In this document: positions 26,866-35,118 of the stretch, piece after piece
Layout: each line of letters starts with the position of its first letter
How positions within the stretch are numbered: the stretch's first letter is position 1
NCBI GenBank assembly: GCA_021776195.1
Contig: JAJFGK010000112.1
Coordinates: 1-64,000, forward strand
Origin: Kiloniellaceae bacterium
Lineage (GTDB): Bacteria; Pseudomonadota; Alphaproteobacteria; Kiloniellales; Kiloniellaceae
DNA: 64,000 nucleotides
Reading direction: 5' to 3'
The notes under the pieces: model-generated
What the model saw: only the letters and a program-made list of their open reading frames with translations
What the model was told of the DNA's origin: nothing
Database searches by the model: none
Position numbers and translations under genes: made by a program

Positions 26866-27570
26866 TTGAGCAAGAATAAAAAATCGGCCGGCGGCAAGAC
26901 CAAGGACTCCGAGGCGGAGGGCGCGGTCCCGGTCACGATCAAGAAGTACGCGAACCGCCGGCTCTACAACACCGCTTCAAGCAGTTACGTCACGCTGGAT
27001 CACCTGCGGCAGATGGTCCAGGAAGACATCGATTTCGTCGTCTACGACGCCAAGTCAGGCGAGGACATCACCCGTTCGGTCCTGACCCAGATTATTGTCG
27101 AAGAGGAAGCCAAGGGTCAAAATCTTCTGCCGATCAATTTCCTCCGCCAGCTGATCTCGCTCTACGGCGATTCCATGCAGTGGATGGTGCCGGGCTACCT
27201 CGACCAGACGATGAACTCCTTCGCCCACAACCAAGAACAGCTCCGTCAGTCGATGCAGGATACCTTGGGCGGGATGTTCCCCTTCCCCAATCTGAACGAG
27301 ATGAGCAAGCAGCAGATGGCGGCCTTCGAACAGGCCATGCGGATGTTCACGCCCTTTGGCTTGCCACCCTCGACCCTCGGCCAGCCGGCCGGGCCGAGCG
27401 CCGCGGATCCGAGCCAGACCGGTCCCCGGTCCACGGCCCAGAACGCCCCTGAGGGCGCCCCCGAAGGTCCCCCCGATACCGACGCCCGGAAGGAGTCGCT
27501 CGACCGTCTGAAGGCCCAGGTCGATCAGCTTCAAAGTCAACTGGACGCCCTTGCCGACAACGAGGATTGA
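26866..27570 (+). CDS. phaR: Polyhydroxyalkanoate synthesis repressor PhaR
   Basis: DNA-binding regulator that represses phasin and PHA genes and is released when it binds growing PHA granules. The N-terminal domain is the PHB_acc type, IKKYANRRLYNTASSSYV, then FVVYDAKSGEDITRSVL; the second domain is PHB_acc repeats (INFLRQLISLYGDSMQWMVP). A Pro-rich linker and a short C-terminal coiled coil (LKAQVDQLQSQLDAL) complete 234 residues. TTG 26866 has GAGGAAGG nine bases upstream; TTG 26776 would add 30 residues, but there TTGACA may instead be a -35 box. It is divergent from the phaE-phaC pair it presumably controls. Confidence 0.9.
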   Translation: MSKNKKSAGGKTKDSEAEGAVPVTIKKYANRRLYNTASSSYVTLDHLRQMVQEDIDFVVYDAKSGEDITRSVLTQIIVEEEAKGQNLLPINFLRQLISLYGDSMQWMVPGYLDQTMNSFAHNQEQLRQSMQDTLGGMFPFPNLNEMSKQQMAAFEQAMRMFTPFGLPPSTLGQPAGPSAADPSQTGPRSTAQNAPEGAPEGPPDTDARKESLDRLKAQVDQLQSQLDALADNED

Positions 27571-27645
27571 TCGCGGCCGGCCAGGACCCCGGCGGGCGAG
27601 ATCCGCACCCGGATTCCTCATGGGCCGGTCAGAGGCCGTTCTAGG

Positions 27646-29367
27646 CTATGTTGCGGCGAGGCGCAGCCGCGGTCGGTCGCCAGCGCCGGCAATCGGGTTT
27701 TCGTCCCAGACCTCGGGGTGGCCGAAGTAGTAGCCCTGCAGGGCATCGACCCCTTCGCGGGCCAAAAGCTTCGCTTCCGCCAGTTCCTCGACGCACTCCG
27801 CCACGGTGGAAACGCCGATGGTCTTGGCCAGGGATAGAAGATTTCGAACGAAGGCCAGGTTTTCCTGATTCTTGGTGATCCCGCGAATGAAGGACCCATC
27901 GATTTTCACGATATCCACCGTCAGCGCCTTCATATGGCGGAAGGTGGTGTAGCCGGCGCCGAAATCGTCGAGCGCCACCTTGCAGCCCAGGTCCCTGACC
28001 GCGGCGACGAAGCGTGCCGACTCCTCGATATCCTGGAGCGCGGCGGTCTCGGTGATCTCGACTATCAGGCGTTGGGCGATGTCGGGGCGGGTCTTGAGAT
28101 GGCCGATCAGGGCTCGCAGCCAGGATCGGTCCGTCGCGGTCAGGCCCGAGATATTGACCGCCAGCATGAGATCCGGCTGTCGCCCAAGCACCTCGAGCGC
28201 CAGCGACAGCACGTAGCGGTCGATGGTCCGCATCAGGCCGAGCTGCTCGACGATCGGGATGAACTGGGCGGCCGGGATATAGGTCCCGTCGCCCCTGTGA
28301 ATGCGCACGAGGCATTCATGGTACTTGATAGCGTGACTGTTGGCATCGACCACCGGCTGGTAGGCCAGCACCATGCGGTTTTCCCGCAGCGCGCACTTGA
28401 CCCGCTCTCCGATATCCAGCGAGGCCTGAAAGCCGCGCCGCTGATCCTCGGTCATTTCGAACAGGTGAACGCAATCGCGTCCCATGGTTTTGGCCCGTAG
28501 CATGGCGCTTTCGGCCTTGGCCATGACATCGAAACTGGTTTTCGACTGACCGGGAAAGGCGGCGATGCCGATCGAGGCCGACACGGTGAGCGGCTGTCCG
28601 TCGGCGGTGATGGGCTCGCGCCGCAGGGCCGCGAGGATGCGCTCGGCGGTGATCCGCGCTTCCTCCAGCGAGGCGCCGCCCAGGATGACCCCGAAATGAT
28701 CGCCACCCGGGCGCCCCACCACATCGCACGCGCGCAGACACTGATCGAGCCGTCGCGCGACCTCGACCAGGACGCGATCGCCCAGCTCCGAGCCGTAAGC
28801 CGCATTGATCATGCCCATCTGATCGATGCCGAGCATCAAGAAGGCCGAGGGCGACGAGGAGCGATGCGCGTACGACAAGGCGTGCTCCAACGCTTCGCGC
28901 AGGCGCAGCTTGTTGAAATGTCCGGTCAGGTCGTCGTAGTGGGCGAGGTATTCGAGCTCGGCTTCATGTTGCTTGCGTGTATTGATGAGCCTGAGTGTGC
29001 CGGCCAAACGCTGGGGCATGCCATTGGCCGCGAGCCGGGCCGAGCCGCGATCGTGAATCCACTGAAAGGAACCGCGGGCCGTGCGGACGCGATACTCGCA
29101 ATCGTAACTCAAGGCACCCACGACATGATCCGAAAGCACGGCCATACGCGAAGCCAGGTCCTCCGGATTGATCAGGTTGCTGAAATCCTCGCCGCTCTGC
29201 GGCAGCGTATCGCGCGTGGCACCGAACAGCTCTGCCACCGGCCCCAGCCAAGTCATACGATCGGTGGCAAGGTCCCAATCATAAACCACGTCGCCCGACG
29301 CCTCGAGCGCGGAGCGCAAACGGGCAAGATCGCCCAATCTGTCCTCAATTGCTAAGGACTGAGTCAC
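27646..29367 (-). CDS. PAS-GGDEF-EAL cyclic-di-GMP protein with degenerate GGDEF
   Basis: A 573-residue cytoplasmic signalling protein: PAS domain (about 20-130), GGDEF domain (about 140-310), EAL domain (about 330-565). The GGDEF motif reads GGDHF (221-225), so cyclase activity is probably lost. The EAL motif reads ECL (351-353) but the other metal and catalytic residues appear kept: AVNISG, VEITET, DDFGAGYTTF, VKIDGSF, VAECVE and LQGYYFG. I therefore expect a phosphodiesterase, possibly controlled by GTP at the degenerate GGDEF and by the PAS ligand. GTG 29367 has GGAG ten bases upstream; a TTG at 29424 is the alternative. Confidence 0.87.
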   Translation of the reverse strand: MTQSLAIEDRLGDLARLRSALEASGDVVYDWDLATDRMTWLGPVAELFGATRDTLPQSGEDFSNLINPEDLASRMAVLSDHVVGALSYDCEYRVRTARGSFQWIHDRGSARLAANGMPQRLAGTLRLINTRKQHEAELEYLAHYDDLTGHFNKLRLREALEHALSYAHRSSSPSAFLMLGIDQMGMINAAYGSELGDRVLVEVARRLDQCLRACDVVGRPGGDHFGVILGGASLEEARITAERILAALRREPITADGQPLTVSASIGIAAFPGQSKTSFDVMAKAESAMLRAKTMGRDCVHLFEMTEDQRRGFQASLDIGERVKCALRENRMVLAYQPVVDANSHAIKYHECLVRIHRGDGTYIPAAQFIPIVEQLGLMRTIDRYVLSLALEVLGRQPDLMLAVNISGLTATDRSWLRALIGHLKTRPDIAQRLIVEITETAALQDIEESARFVAAVRDLGCKVALDDFGAGYTTFRHMKALTVDIVKIDGSFIRGITKNQENLAFVRNLLSLAKTIGVSTVAECVEELAEAKLLAREGVDALQGYYFGHPEVWDENPIAGAGDRPRLRLAAT

Positions 29368-29466
29368 GTGGTGGCCACTCCTACCTGACGGCCGGGCCGC
29401 ATACCTGGGCCCCTGCGCGTTCAACCCGGATGAGGCTGAACGGTGGACAGGATAGGCGACCAGGAT

Positions 29467-29481
29467 TTAACGAAAGATGAA
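29467..29481. promoter_or_regulatory. CtrA-like motif upstream of the GGDEF-EAL gene
   Basis: TTAACGAAAGATGAA, differing at one base from the motif upstream of cpdR (7384-7398). It starts 100 bases upstream of the GTG start and sits just downstream of a candidate leftward -10 box, a position suited to regulation. Confidence 0.4.
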
Positions 29482-29636
29482 ATATCTTAATAGAGAACAG
29501 GCTAATGAACACCAATAGTTGCTGCATTTGTAACTAAAAGTAGGCGCGAAGACGCATTTCGAAGACAACACGATCTGTTAAGGTCAATAATTATTAATAT
29601 TTATGGTTAATTTTACATCGTATTAGAATCAAAATC

Positions 29637-29665
29637 TTGATAAACTTTTCACAAGGCACTATTAT
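29637..29665 (+). promoter_or_regulatory. Sigma-70-like promoter for the gene at 29732
   Basis: TTGATA (29637-29642), a 17-base spacer, and TATTAT (29660-29665): five of six consensus bases in each box with ideal spacing. It lies 67 bases before the TTG start of the small gene. Confidence 0.6.
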
Positions 29666-29731
29666 AGTAGAAGAAGATAAACTCCTATTGTCATCTCGGG
29701 GCAATAGCGAGACCAACCAGGACGGGTCGGT

Positions 29732-30214
29732 TTGAGCGCATTGTCTAACATATCGCTTTCCAGCGCCTTCCTGGCGCCGGGCGCCACGCGCGCCGCGCGA
29801 AGCATCACAAGCGCGGCCGCGGGTCCGGAGTCGGCGCGTTTGCCGGTCAACCGGAACGACCCGGTCACGCCGGCCAGACCGGTCTCGCGCGAACAGGAAC
29901 AGCTTCGGGCACGGCATCTGCGCCTAGTCGGCGACGATGCGCCCGCGCGCCGGCAGGCCGGACAGGGGCCGGCCATCGAGGCCCGGCCCGCCACCGGCGG
30001 CACCGCCGCCGCGCCACGCGATTCCATCGCTTTCACCGTGCAGCTTCTGAGCCAAACCAGCAATCCGGTCCCCAACCGCGCCCTCGCCGGCTATGGCCAG
30101 GACCTGGCTCTGCGCAAGGACAGCGCACAGATCGGCAGCGACATCTACCGCCGCGCCGGCGCCGAGCCCGACCTGCTGACCCAGGCCCCGACCTTCCTCA
30201 GCCTGGCGGTCTGA
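29732..30214 (+). CDS. Hypothetical protein, Ala/Arg-rich
   Basis: A 160-residue protein I do not recognise. The first 90 residues are Ala, Arg and Pro-rich and probably disordered. The C-terminal third is more ordered and regular: IAFTVQLLSQTSNPVPNR, then GYGQDLALRKDSAQIGSD and YRRAGAEPDLL. No signal peptide or membrane segment. The start is TTG 29732 with a moderate GGACGGG upstream. A good promoter precedes it and its frame shows no stops, which supports a real gene. The C-terminal segment is the part most likely to be conserved. Confidence 0.6.
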   Translation: MSALSNISLSSAFLAPGATRAARSITSAAAGPESARLPVNRNDPVTPARPVSREQEQLRARHLRLVGDDAPARRQAGQGPAIEARPATGGTAAAPRDSIAFTVQLLSQTSNPVPNRALAGYGQDLALRKDSAQIGSDIYRRAGAEPDLLTQAPTFLSLAV

Positions 30215-30262
30215 CGAAACCCACGGGGGCCGCGGGCACCGGAGACTTGATCGCAGGCCGCG

Positions 30263-30982
30263 TCAACCGACCGCCGGTCCGGCCGCGCGCCAGACCGCCG
30301 TTTCCCACAAGATCCAACAGCCCAGGACCACCGTTGCCACGCCGACCGCGGCGGTCAGCCCGTTGTAGGCCCAGGTCATGTGATGGGCGAGCCAGCGGAT
30401 GGGCAGGGCCACGACGCAGCTCATGAGCGCCATTCCCACGATCGAGCCCAGGCCGAACAGGGCAATATAGGTCAAGCCCCACCAGAGCGTGGGCAATTGG
30501 GTCGCCGCCAGCAGCACCAAGGCGGCCGAGCCGGCCAGGCCATGAACCAACCCGACCGCCAGGGCGCGCCCGTCGAGGCCGGCGGCGTGGCGGTGATCGT
30601 GTGGCGACTCGCGATGGGTCGTTTCGCCGGCGTGGGAATGCGCGTGAAAGTGTTCGATCCGGTCATGGCGATGGCGATGGAAATGGACCCGGTCTCGCAC
30701 CACCCGGCGGATCACGTCCGCCCCGAGCAGGACCAGCATGACGCCGACAAGTGCCTCGAGCAGCCGCGCGGTTTCGGCGGCCACCAGGCCCTCGGCGAGC
30801 AGGACCCCACCGCCCACCAGACCGAGCGTCAGGCTGTGGCCCAAGCCCCAGAGCGCGCCCAGCCTCAGGGCCCGGCGCAGCGAGCGGGTCCGCGTCGCGA
30901 GCGTGGCGACCGCGGCCAGGTGGTCGGCCTCCAGCGCATGGCGCAACCCGATCAGGAATCCCAGAAGAAGAACGGACGCCAT
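30263..30982 (-). CDS. NiCoT-like nickel/cobalt transporter
   Basis: A 239-residue membrane protein with about six helices. The first helix carries RHALEADHLAAV, the HX4DH metal signature of nickel/cobalt permeases. A His-rich loop (HFHRHRHDRIEHFHAHSHAG and more) lies at about residues 100-130 and probably binds metal. It directly follows cobB on the same strand (38 bases), so cobalt uptake for B12 is the likely job; nickel transport or metal export cannot be excluded. Confidence 0.82.
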   Translation of the reverse strand: MASVLLLGFLIGLRHALEADHLAAVATLATRTRSLRRALRLGALWGLGHSLTLGLVGGGVLLAEGLVAAETARLLEALVGVMLVLLGADVIRRVVRDRVHFHRHRHDRIEHFHAHSHAGETTHRESPHDHRHAAGLDGRALAVGLVHGLAGSAALVLLAATQLPTLWWGLTYIALFGLGSIVGMALMSCVVALPIRWLAHHMTWAYNGLTAAVGVATVVLGCWILWETAVWRAAGPAVG

Positions 30983-31020
30983 GGTCCTAGCGCTCCAATC
31001 CTAGCTGTTCGTGGCGCGCA

Positions 31021-32340
31021 TCAGGCGGCCCGATCGATCATATGGATAAAGGAGCCGAAGACGGATCCCGCACAAAGGCTGCTGGCCGCCCCCTCGTCCG
31101 CAAGAGGTTCGCCGCGGGCGTCGCCGCAGGCGAGCCAGGGCTGCGCGCGCGATGAGGTTTCGCAGGTGGCATAGTGAAACTCATGGCCCCGAAAGCGACT
31201 GCCCGCCGGCCCCAGGGGCGAGGGCGCCAAGGTGGTCAGGGTGCGGTAGCCCAGATGGCGGCGGCGGTCGGCAAAAGACGATCTGAGCGGCAGCAGGCCG
31301 GCCATGGCATGGCGCTGTCCGGCCGCGTCCTCGAGCGTCTCTCCCAGCACCATGTAGCCGCCGCACTCGCCGTAAACCGGCACCCCGGCCCGGCCCTTCG
31401 CGGCCAGGCCATCGAGAAACCGGCGATTGGCCGCGATGCGGCCGGCGTGCAGTTCGGGATAGCCGCCGGGCAGGAAGACCGCGTCGGCTGCCGCCGGCGG
31501 GGCCTGATCCGCCAGGGGCGAGAACAACGCGACCTCCGCGCCCGCGCTCCGCCAAGCCGCAAGGTGGCTCGGGTAGCAGAAGGCAAAGGCCTCGTCGCGG
31601 GCGACCGCAATGCATTGGCCAAGCGGCGGCAGGGGACGGGCCGGCGCGCCCCCGGCCGATAGCAGCGGTGCCGCCAGTGCGCCGAGCGCAGCGACATCGA
31701 GAGCCTCGCCGAGGGCATCGGCGGCCCCCTCCAGGAAAGCCTCCAACGCCGGGTGCTCTCCGGCCTGTACCAATCCCAGATGGCGGCTCGGCAGATCGAG
31801 CCGATCGTCGCGCGGCACCAGTCCCAGCAGGGGGACATCGAGCCCGGCAACCGCGTCGCGCAGAAGGGTCCGATGGCCGGGTCCGCCGACACGGTTGCAG
31901 ATCAGGCCGCCCAGCGTCACATCGCGCCGGTGGCCGGCAAAGCCGCGCACCAGGGCCGCCACCGAGGCGCCCATGCCGCGGACGTCGACCACCAGGATAA
32001 CCGGCCAGCCGAGACGGGCCGCGAGATCGGCGGTGGATCCGCTGCCGTCGAGCGCACCATCGAAGAGGCCCATGACGCCCTCGCCGATCACCAACTCGGC
32101 CCCCTCGCCGGCGGCACCGGACAAGGCCCCGAGGGTCTCGTCGCGCATCGCCCAGGGATCGAGATTGAGGCAGGGCCGCCCGCTCGCTGCTTCGTGAAAT
32201 GCCGGGTCGATGTAATCCGGTCCGACCTTGATCGAAGAGACCGCCCGGCCTTGGCGGCGCAGGTGGCGCAACAGTCCCAGGGTCACCGTGGTTTTGCCGC
32301 TGCCGGACGCCGGGGCCGCGATGATCAGGCCGCCGGCCAC
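31021..32340 (-). CDS. cobB: Cobyrinate a,c-diamide synthase
   Basis: ATP-dependent amidation of the a and c side chains of (hydrogeno)byrinic acid using glutamine. The 439-residue protein has an N-terminal P-loop domain (APASGSGKTTVT, then VGPDYIDP and GEGVMGLFDG) and a C-terminal class I glutaminase with the nucleophile Cys in YGECGGYMVLGE. The end matches CobB/CbiA (GHEFHYA; GSVFGSFIHM). GTG 32340 lies three bases after the cobA stop. CobB and CbiA names depend on aerobic or anaerobic routes, which I cannot settle because the CbiD-type methylase points to the anaerobic route or a mixed set. Confidence 0.92.
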   Translation of the reverse strand: MAGGLIIAAPASGSGKTTVTLGLLRHLRRQGRAVSSIKVGPDYIDPAFHEAASGRPCLNLDPWAMRDETLGALSGAAGEGAELVIGEGVMGLFDGALDGSGSTADLAARLGWPVILVVDVRGMGASVAALVRGFAGHRRDVTLGGLICNRVGGPGHRTLLRDAVAGLDVPLLGLVPRDDRLDLPSRHLGLVQAGEHPALEAFLEGAADALGEALDVAALGALAAPLLSAGGAPARPLPPLGQCIAVARDEAFAFCYPSHLAAWRSAGAEVALFSPLADQAPPAAADAVFLPGGYPELHAGRIAANRRFLDGLAAKGRAGVPVYGECGGYMVLGETLEDAAGQRHAMAGLLPLRSSFADRRRHLGYRTLTTLAPSPLGPAGSRFRGHEFHYATCETSSRAQPWLACGDARGEPLADEGAASSLCAGSVFGSFIHMIDRAA

Positions 32341-32342
32341 GC

Positions 32343-33182
32343 TCAGCAGGCCTTTTTGCCCAAGGACCGGCCCAGGGGGTCGGCTTCGAGCAGGCGCCCG
32401 TCCAGCGCGCCCATCCAATCGAGGCCCTGGCGCAGACGCACCACTTCGCCGATCACCACCAGGGAAGGTGGCGCGATACCGCTGGCCACCACATCCTCGG
32501 CGCAGCGCCCCAGGCTGGTCTCCAGGATCTCCTGATCGGGCAGGCTGGCCTTGCTGATCACCGCCACCGGCTCGTCCGGATTGCGGCCATGGGCCATCAG
32601 CCGCTCGGCAATGGTGGCGATGTGCTTCAAGGCCATGTAAATGACGATGACCGGCGACCCCCGGGCCAGACTGGCCCAGTCGAGATTGTCCGGCACCTCG
32701 CCGCCGGCGTTGTGGCCGGTCAGAAAGGTCACCGCGGAATTGGTCTCGCGGTGGGTCACCGGGATGCCGGCATAGGCCAGACCGCCGATCCCGCTGGAAA
32801 TCCCCGGCACGATGCGAAAGGGCACGCCGGCGGCGACCAGCGCCAGGGCCTCTTCGCCGCCCCGGCCGAAGACGAAAGGATCACCGCCCTTGAGACGCAG
32901 CACCCGCTTGCCCTCGCCCGCCAGCCGGACCAGCCGTTGCGAGATGTCTGCCTGCTTGAGGGACGGCTTGCCGCCGCGCTTGCCGGCGAACTCCAACTTG
33001 GCCTCCGGCCGCGCCAGGGCCAGGATCTCCTCGCCGACCAGCGCGTCGTAGACCACCACATCGGCCTGGCGCAGAGCCTGCAGGGCGAGCAGGGTGATCA
33101 GGCCGGGGTCGCCGGGGCCGGCGCCGGCCAGCCAGACCCATCCGGGCTCGAGATCGGGCAAGGTGAAGGAGAGACGGTCCAT
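32343..33182 (-). CDS. cobA: Uroporphyrinogen-III C-methyltransferase
   Basis: Methylates uroporphyrinogen III twice, with SAM, to precorrin-2, the entry to cobalamin and sirohaem. The 279-residue SUMT has GAGPGDPGLITLLAL, VVYDALVG, GKRGGKPSLKQ, LKGGDPFVFGRGGEE and the GIPVTHRE loop. It has no fused siroheme dehydrogenase (CysG) or HemD domain. It starts the minus-strand cobA-cobB-transporter unit; the divergent cbiD-cobK unit begins 71 bases away, so the two promoters share one short gap. Confidence 0.94.
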   Translation of the reverse strand: MDRLSFTLPDLEPGWVWLAGAGPGDPGLITLLALQALRQADVVVYDALVGEEILALARPEAKLEFAGKRGGKPSLKQADISQRLVRLAGEGKRVLRLKGGDPFVFGRGGEEALALVAAGVPFRIVPGISSGIGGLAYAGIPVTHRETNSAVTFLTGHNAGGEVPDNLDWASLARGSPVIVIYMALKHIATIAERLMAHGRNPDEPVAVISKASLPDQEILETSLGRCAEDVVASGIAPPSLVVIGEVVRLRQGLDWMGALDGRLLEADPLGRSLGKKAC

Positions 33183-33253
33183 GGGTCGATTCTATAAAGC
33201 GGCCGGCAACGCGCGCCTAGTCAAGGTAAGCCAGACATTTGTACAATGACGAC

Positions 33254-34357
33254 ATGCCACGCAAGCCTGAAAGTGAACTGCGCCGGGGCTGGACCACGGG
33301 GGCCTGCGCCACCGCGGCCGCCAAGGCGGCCTGCCAGGCGCTGCTGAGCGGCGCCTTCCCCGACCCGGTGGCGATCACCCTGCCGCGTGGCCAGGAAGTA
33401 GCCTTCGCGCTGGCCTGGGAAGAGACGACCCCGGACAGCGCCACCGCCGGCATTATCAAGGATGCCGGCGACGATCCCGACGTCACCCATCAGGCGCTGG
33501 TGCTGTCGACCCTGCGCGCCGGCATCCCAGGCGCCGGCGTGGTCTTTCGTGCCGGGCCCGGGGTCGGCACCGTGACCAAGCCCGGTCTGCCGATCCCGCC
33601 GGGCGAGCCGGCGATCAATCCGGTGCCGCGCCGCATGATCGGCGCCGCCCTGGCCGAGGTCGCCGGCGCGGCTGGCCAGCCCTGCGACTTCGAGGTCGAA
33701 ATCTCGATCCCCGGCGGCGAGGCCCTGGCCGAGAAGACCTGGAACCCACGCCTCGGCATTCTCGGCGGCCTGTCCATTCTCGGCACCACCGGCATCGTCG
33801 TGCCCTTTTCCTGCGCCGCCTGGATCCACTCGATTCACCGCGGCATCGATGTCGCAAGGGCGACCGGGCTGCGCCATGTGGCCGGCTGCACCGGCTCGAC
33901 ATCGGAGGCGACGGTGCAAAAGCTCTACGGCCTGCCCGATGTGGCCATGCTGGACATGGGCGACTTCGCCGGCGGCCTGCTGAAGTATCTCGCCGTCCAT
34001 CCTCTGCCACGCCTGACCCTGGCCGGTGGCTTTGCCAAGATCAGCAAGCTGGCCGCCGGCCATCTGGATCTGCACTCCGGGCGCAGTCAGGTCGATTTCG
34101 ACCGGCTGTCGGCAACGCTCGAAGGCCTGGGGGCCGACGCCGCGCTGCTCGACGAGGTGCGGCAAGCCAACACCGCCAAGCAGGTTCTCGATCTGGCCCA
34201 GGCGGCAGGACTGCGGCTCGCCGATGCGGTTGCCGGCGAGGCGCGGGCCGTGGCCTGCGCCAGACTGCCCGCCGACACGACAGTGGAGGTCTTGATTGTG
34301 GACCGCGCGGGCGTCGTCGTGGGCCATGCCGACGGCATCGGAAAGTCCGATGGCTGA
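33254..34357 (+). CDS. cbiD: Cobalt-precorrin-5B C1-methyltransferase
   Basis: SAM-dependent methylation at C-1 during corrin ring contraction, the step typical of the early-cobalt (anaerobic) pathway. The 367-residue protein shows the family start RRGWTTGACATAAAKAA, then VTKPGLPIPPGEPAINPVPR and ILGTTGIVVPFS. Several CbiD motifs with GGFAKISKLAAGH toward the end support the call. ATG 33254 chosen; an in-frame TTG five codons upstream is possible. The cobK start lies inside its last codons. Confidence 0.92.
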   Translation: MPRKPESELRRGWTTGACATAAAKAACQALLSGAFPDPVAITLPRGQEVAFALAWEETTPDSATAGIIKDAGDDPDVTHQALVLSTLRAGIPGAGVVFRAGPGVGTVTKPGLPIPPGEPAINPVPRRMIGAALAEVAGAAGQPCDFEVEISIPGGEALAEKTWNPRLGILGGLSILGTTGIVVPFSCAAWIHSIHRGIDVARATGLRHVAGCTGSTSEATVQKLYGLPDVAMLDMGDFAGGLLKYLAVHPLPRLTLAGGFAKISKLAAGHLDLHSGRSQVDFDRLSATLEGLGADAALLDEVRQANTAKQVLDLAQAAGLRLADAVAGEARAVACARLPADTTVEVLIVDRAGVVVGHADGIGKSDG

Positions 34358-35105
34358 GCGAAAGCAGGTCCTGATCCTTGGCGGCACCGGCGATGCCCTG
34401 GCCTTGGCCGGGGCGCTCAGCGGCCATCCTCGGGTCGCGACCACGACCTCCTTGGCCGGGCGCACCAGCGCCCCGGCACCACCCGCCGGGGCGCTGCGCT
34501 TCGGCGGCTTCGGCGGTGTGTCCGGACTGACCGCCTTCCTGCGCGACGCGGCCATCGACCTGGTGATCGACGCGACCCATCCCTTTGCCGCTCAAATGTC
34601 GGGCCATGCGGTCGCCGCCTGCGAGGCGGCCGAAAGGCCGCTGCTGCGCCTGTCCCGGCCGCCCTGGCAGCCGCAACCCGGCGACAATTGGATTCCGGTC
34701 GCCGACCTCGCAGCCGCCGCCGTCGTCGTGGCCGAGCGGGGCCAGCGCGTATTCCTGACCACCGGCGCCAGGGACCTGGCGGCCTTCGCGGAATTGGAGT
34801 CAGTCTGGTTCCTGGTACGCCTGATCGAGCCCCCGGCGGAACCCTTGCCACTGGGGCAACACCGCCTGATCCTGGCCCGCGGTCCCTTTAGCGAGGCCGA
34901 CGAGGCGGCCCTGCTGCGCGAGCAGTCAATCGATCTCTTGGTCAGCAAGAACAGCGGCGGCCCGGCGACCGCCGGCAAGCTGGCAGCGGCGCGGCGGTTG
35001 CGGATCCCCGTGGCGATGGTCGAACGTCCGGTCCTGCCGCCCTGCGAGGAAGTCTGTGACCTCGACGCCGCGTTGGCTTGGGTCGAGGCTCGAATGTCAG
35101 CCTGA
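34350..35105 (+). CDS. cobK: Precorrin-6A / cobalt-precorrin-6A reductase
   Basis: NADPH-dependent reduction of (cobalt-)precorrin-6A. The 251-residue protein has VLILGGTGDALALAGAL, ATTTSLAGRTS, the GGFGGVSGLTAFL stretch, DATHPFAAQMS, and VSKNSGGPATAGKLAAARRL, all typical of CobK/CbiJ. ATG 34350 overlaps the end of cbiD by eight bases, indicating translational coupling. It converges on hemW across 13 bases. Genes for the remaining ring methylases are outside the window. Confidence 0.92.
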   Translation: MAERKQVLILGGTGDALALAGALSGHPRVATTTSLAGRTSAPAPPAGALRFGGFGGVSGLTAFLRDAAIDLVIDATHPFAAQMSGHAVAACEAAERPLLRLSRPPWQPQPGDNWIPVADLAAAAVVVAERGQRVFLTTGARDLAAFAELESVWFLVRLIEPPAEPLPLGQHRLILARGPFSEADEAALLREQSIDLLVSKNSGGPATAGKLAAARRLRIPVAMVERPVLPPCEEVCDLDAALAWVEARMSA

Positions 35106-35118
35106 AGCAATTCCAGAT

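Larger units (their letters stand above)
29368..29731. promoter_or_regulatory. AT-rich divergent intergenic region
   Basis: A 364-base gap, strikingly AT-rich from about 29460 to 29690 compared with the GC-rich surroundings. It has no plausible gene. It contains a CtrA-like motif at 29467-29481, a weak leftward promoter (TTGGTG, 17 bases, TATTAA; the -10 is 29487-29492 on the complement) and a good rightward promoter at 29637-29665. The rest is AT tracts, possibly a site for a nucleoid protein. Confidence 0.55.

Noticed and set aside
33183..33253. Cobalamin riboswitch in the cob divergent gap
   Set aside because: The gap is about 70 bases, far shorter than a cobalamin riboswitch needs, and I see no B12-box-like sequence.
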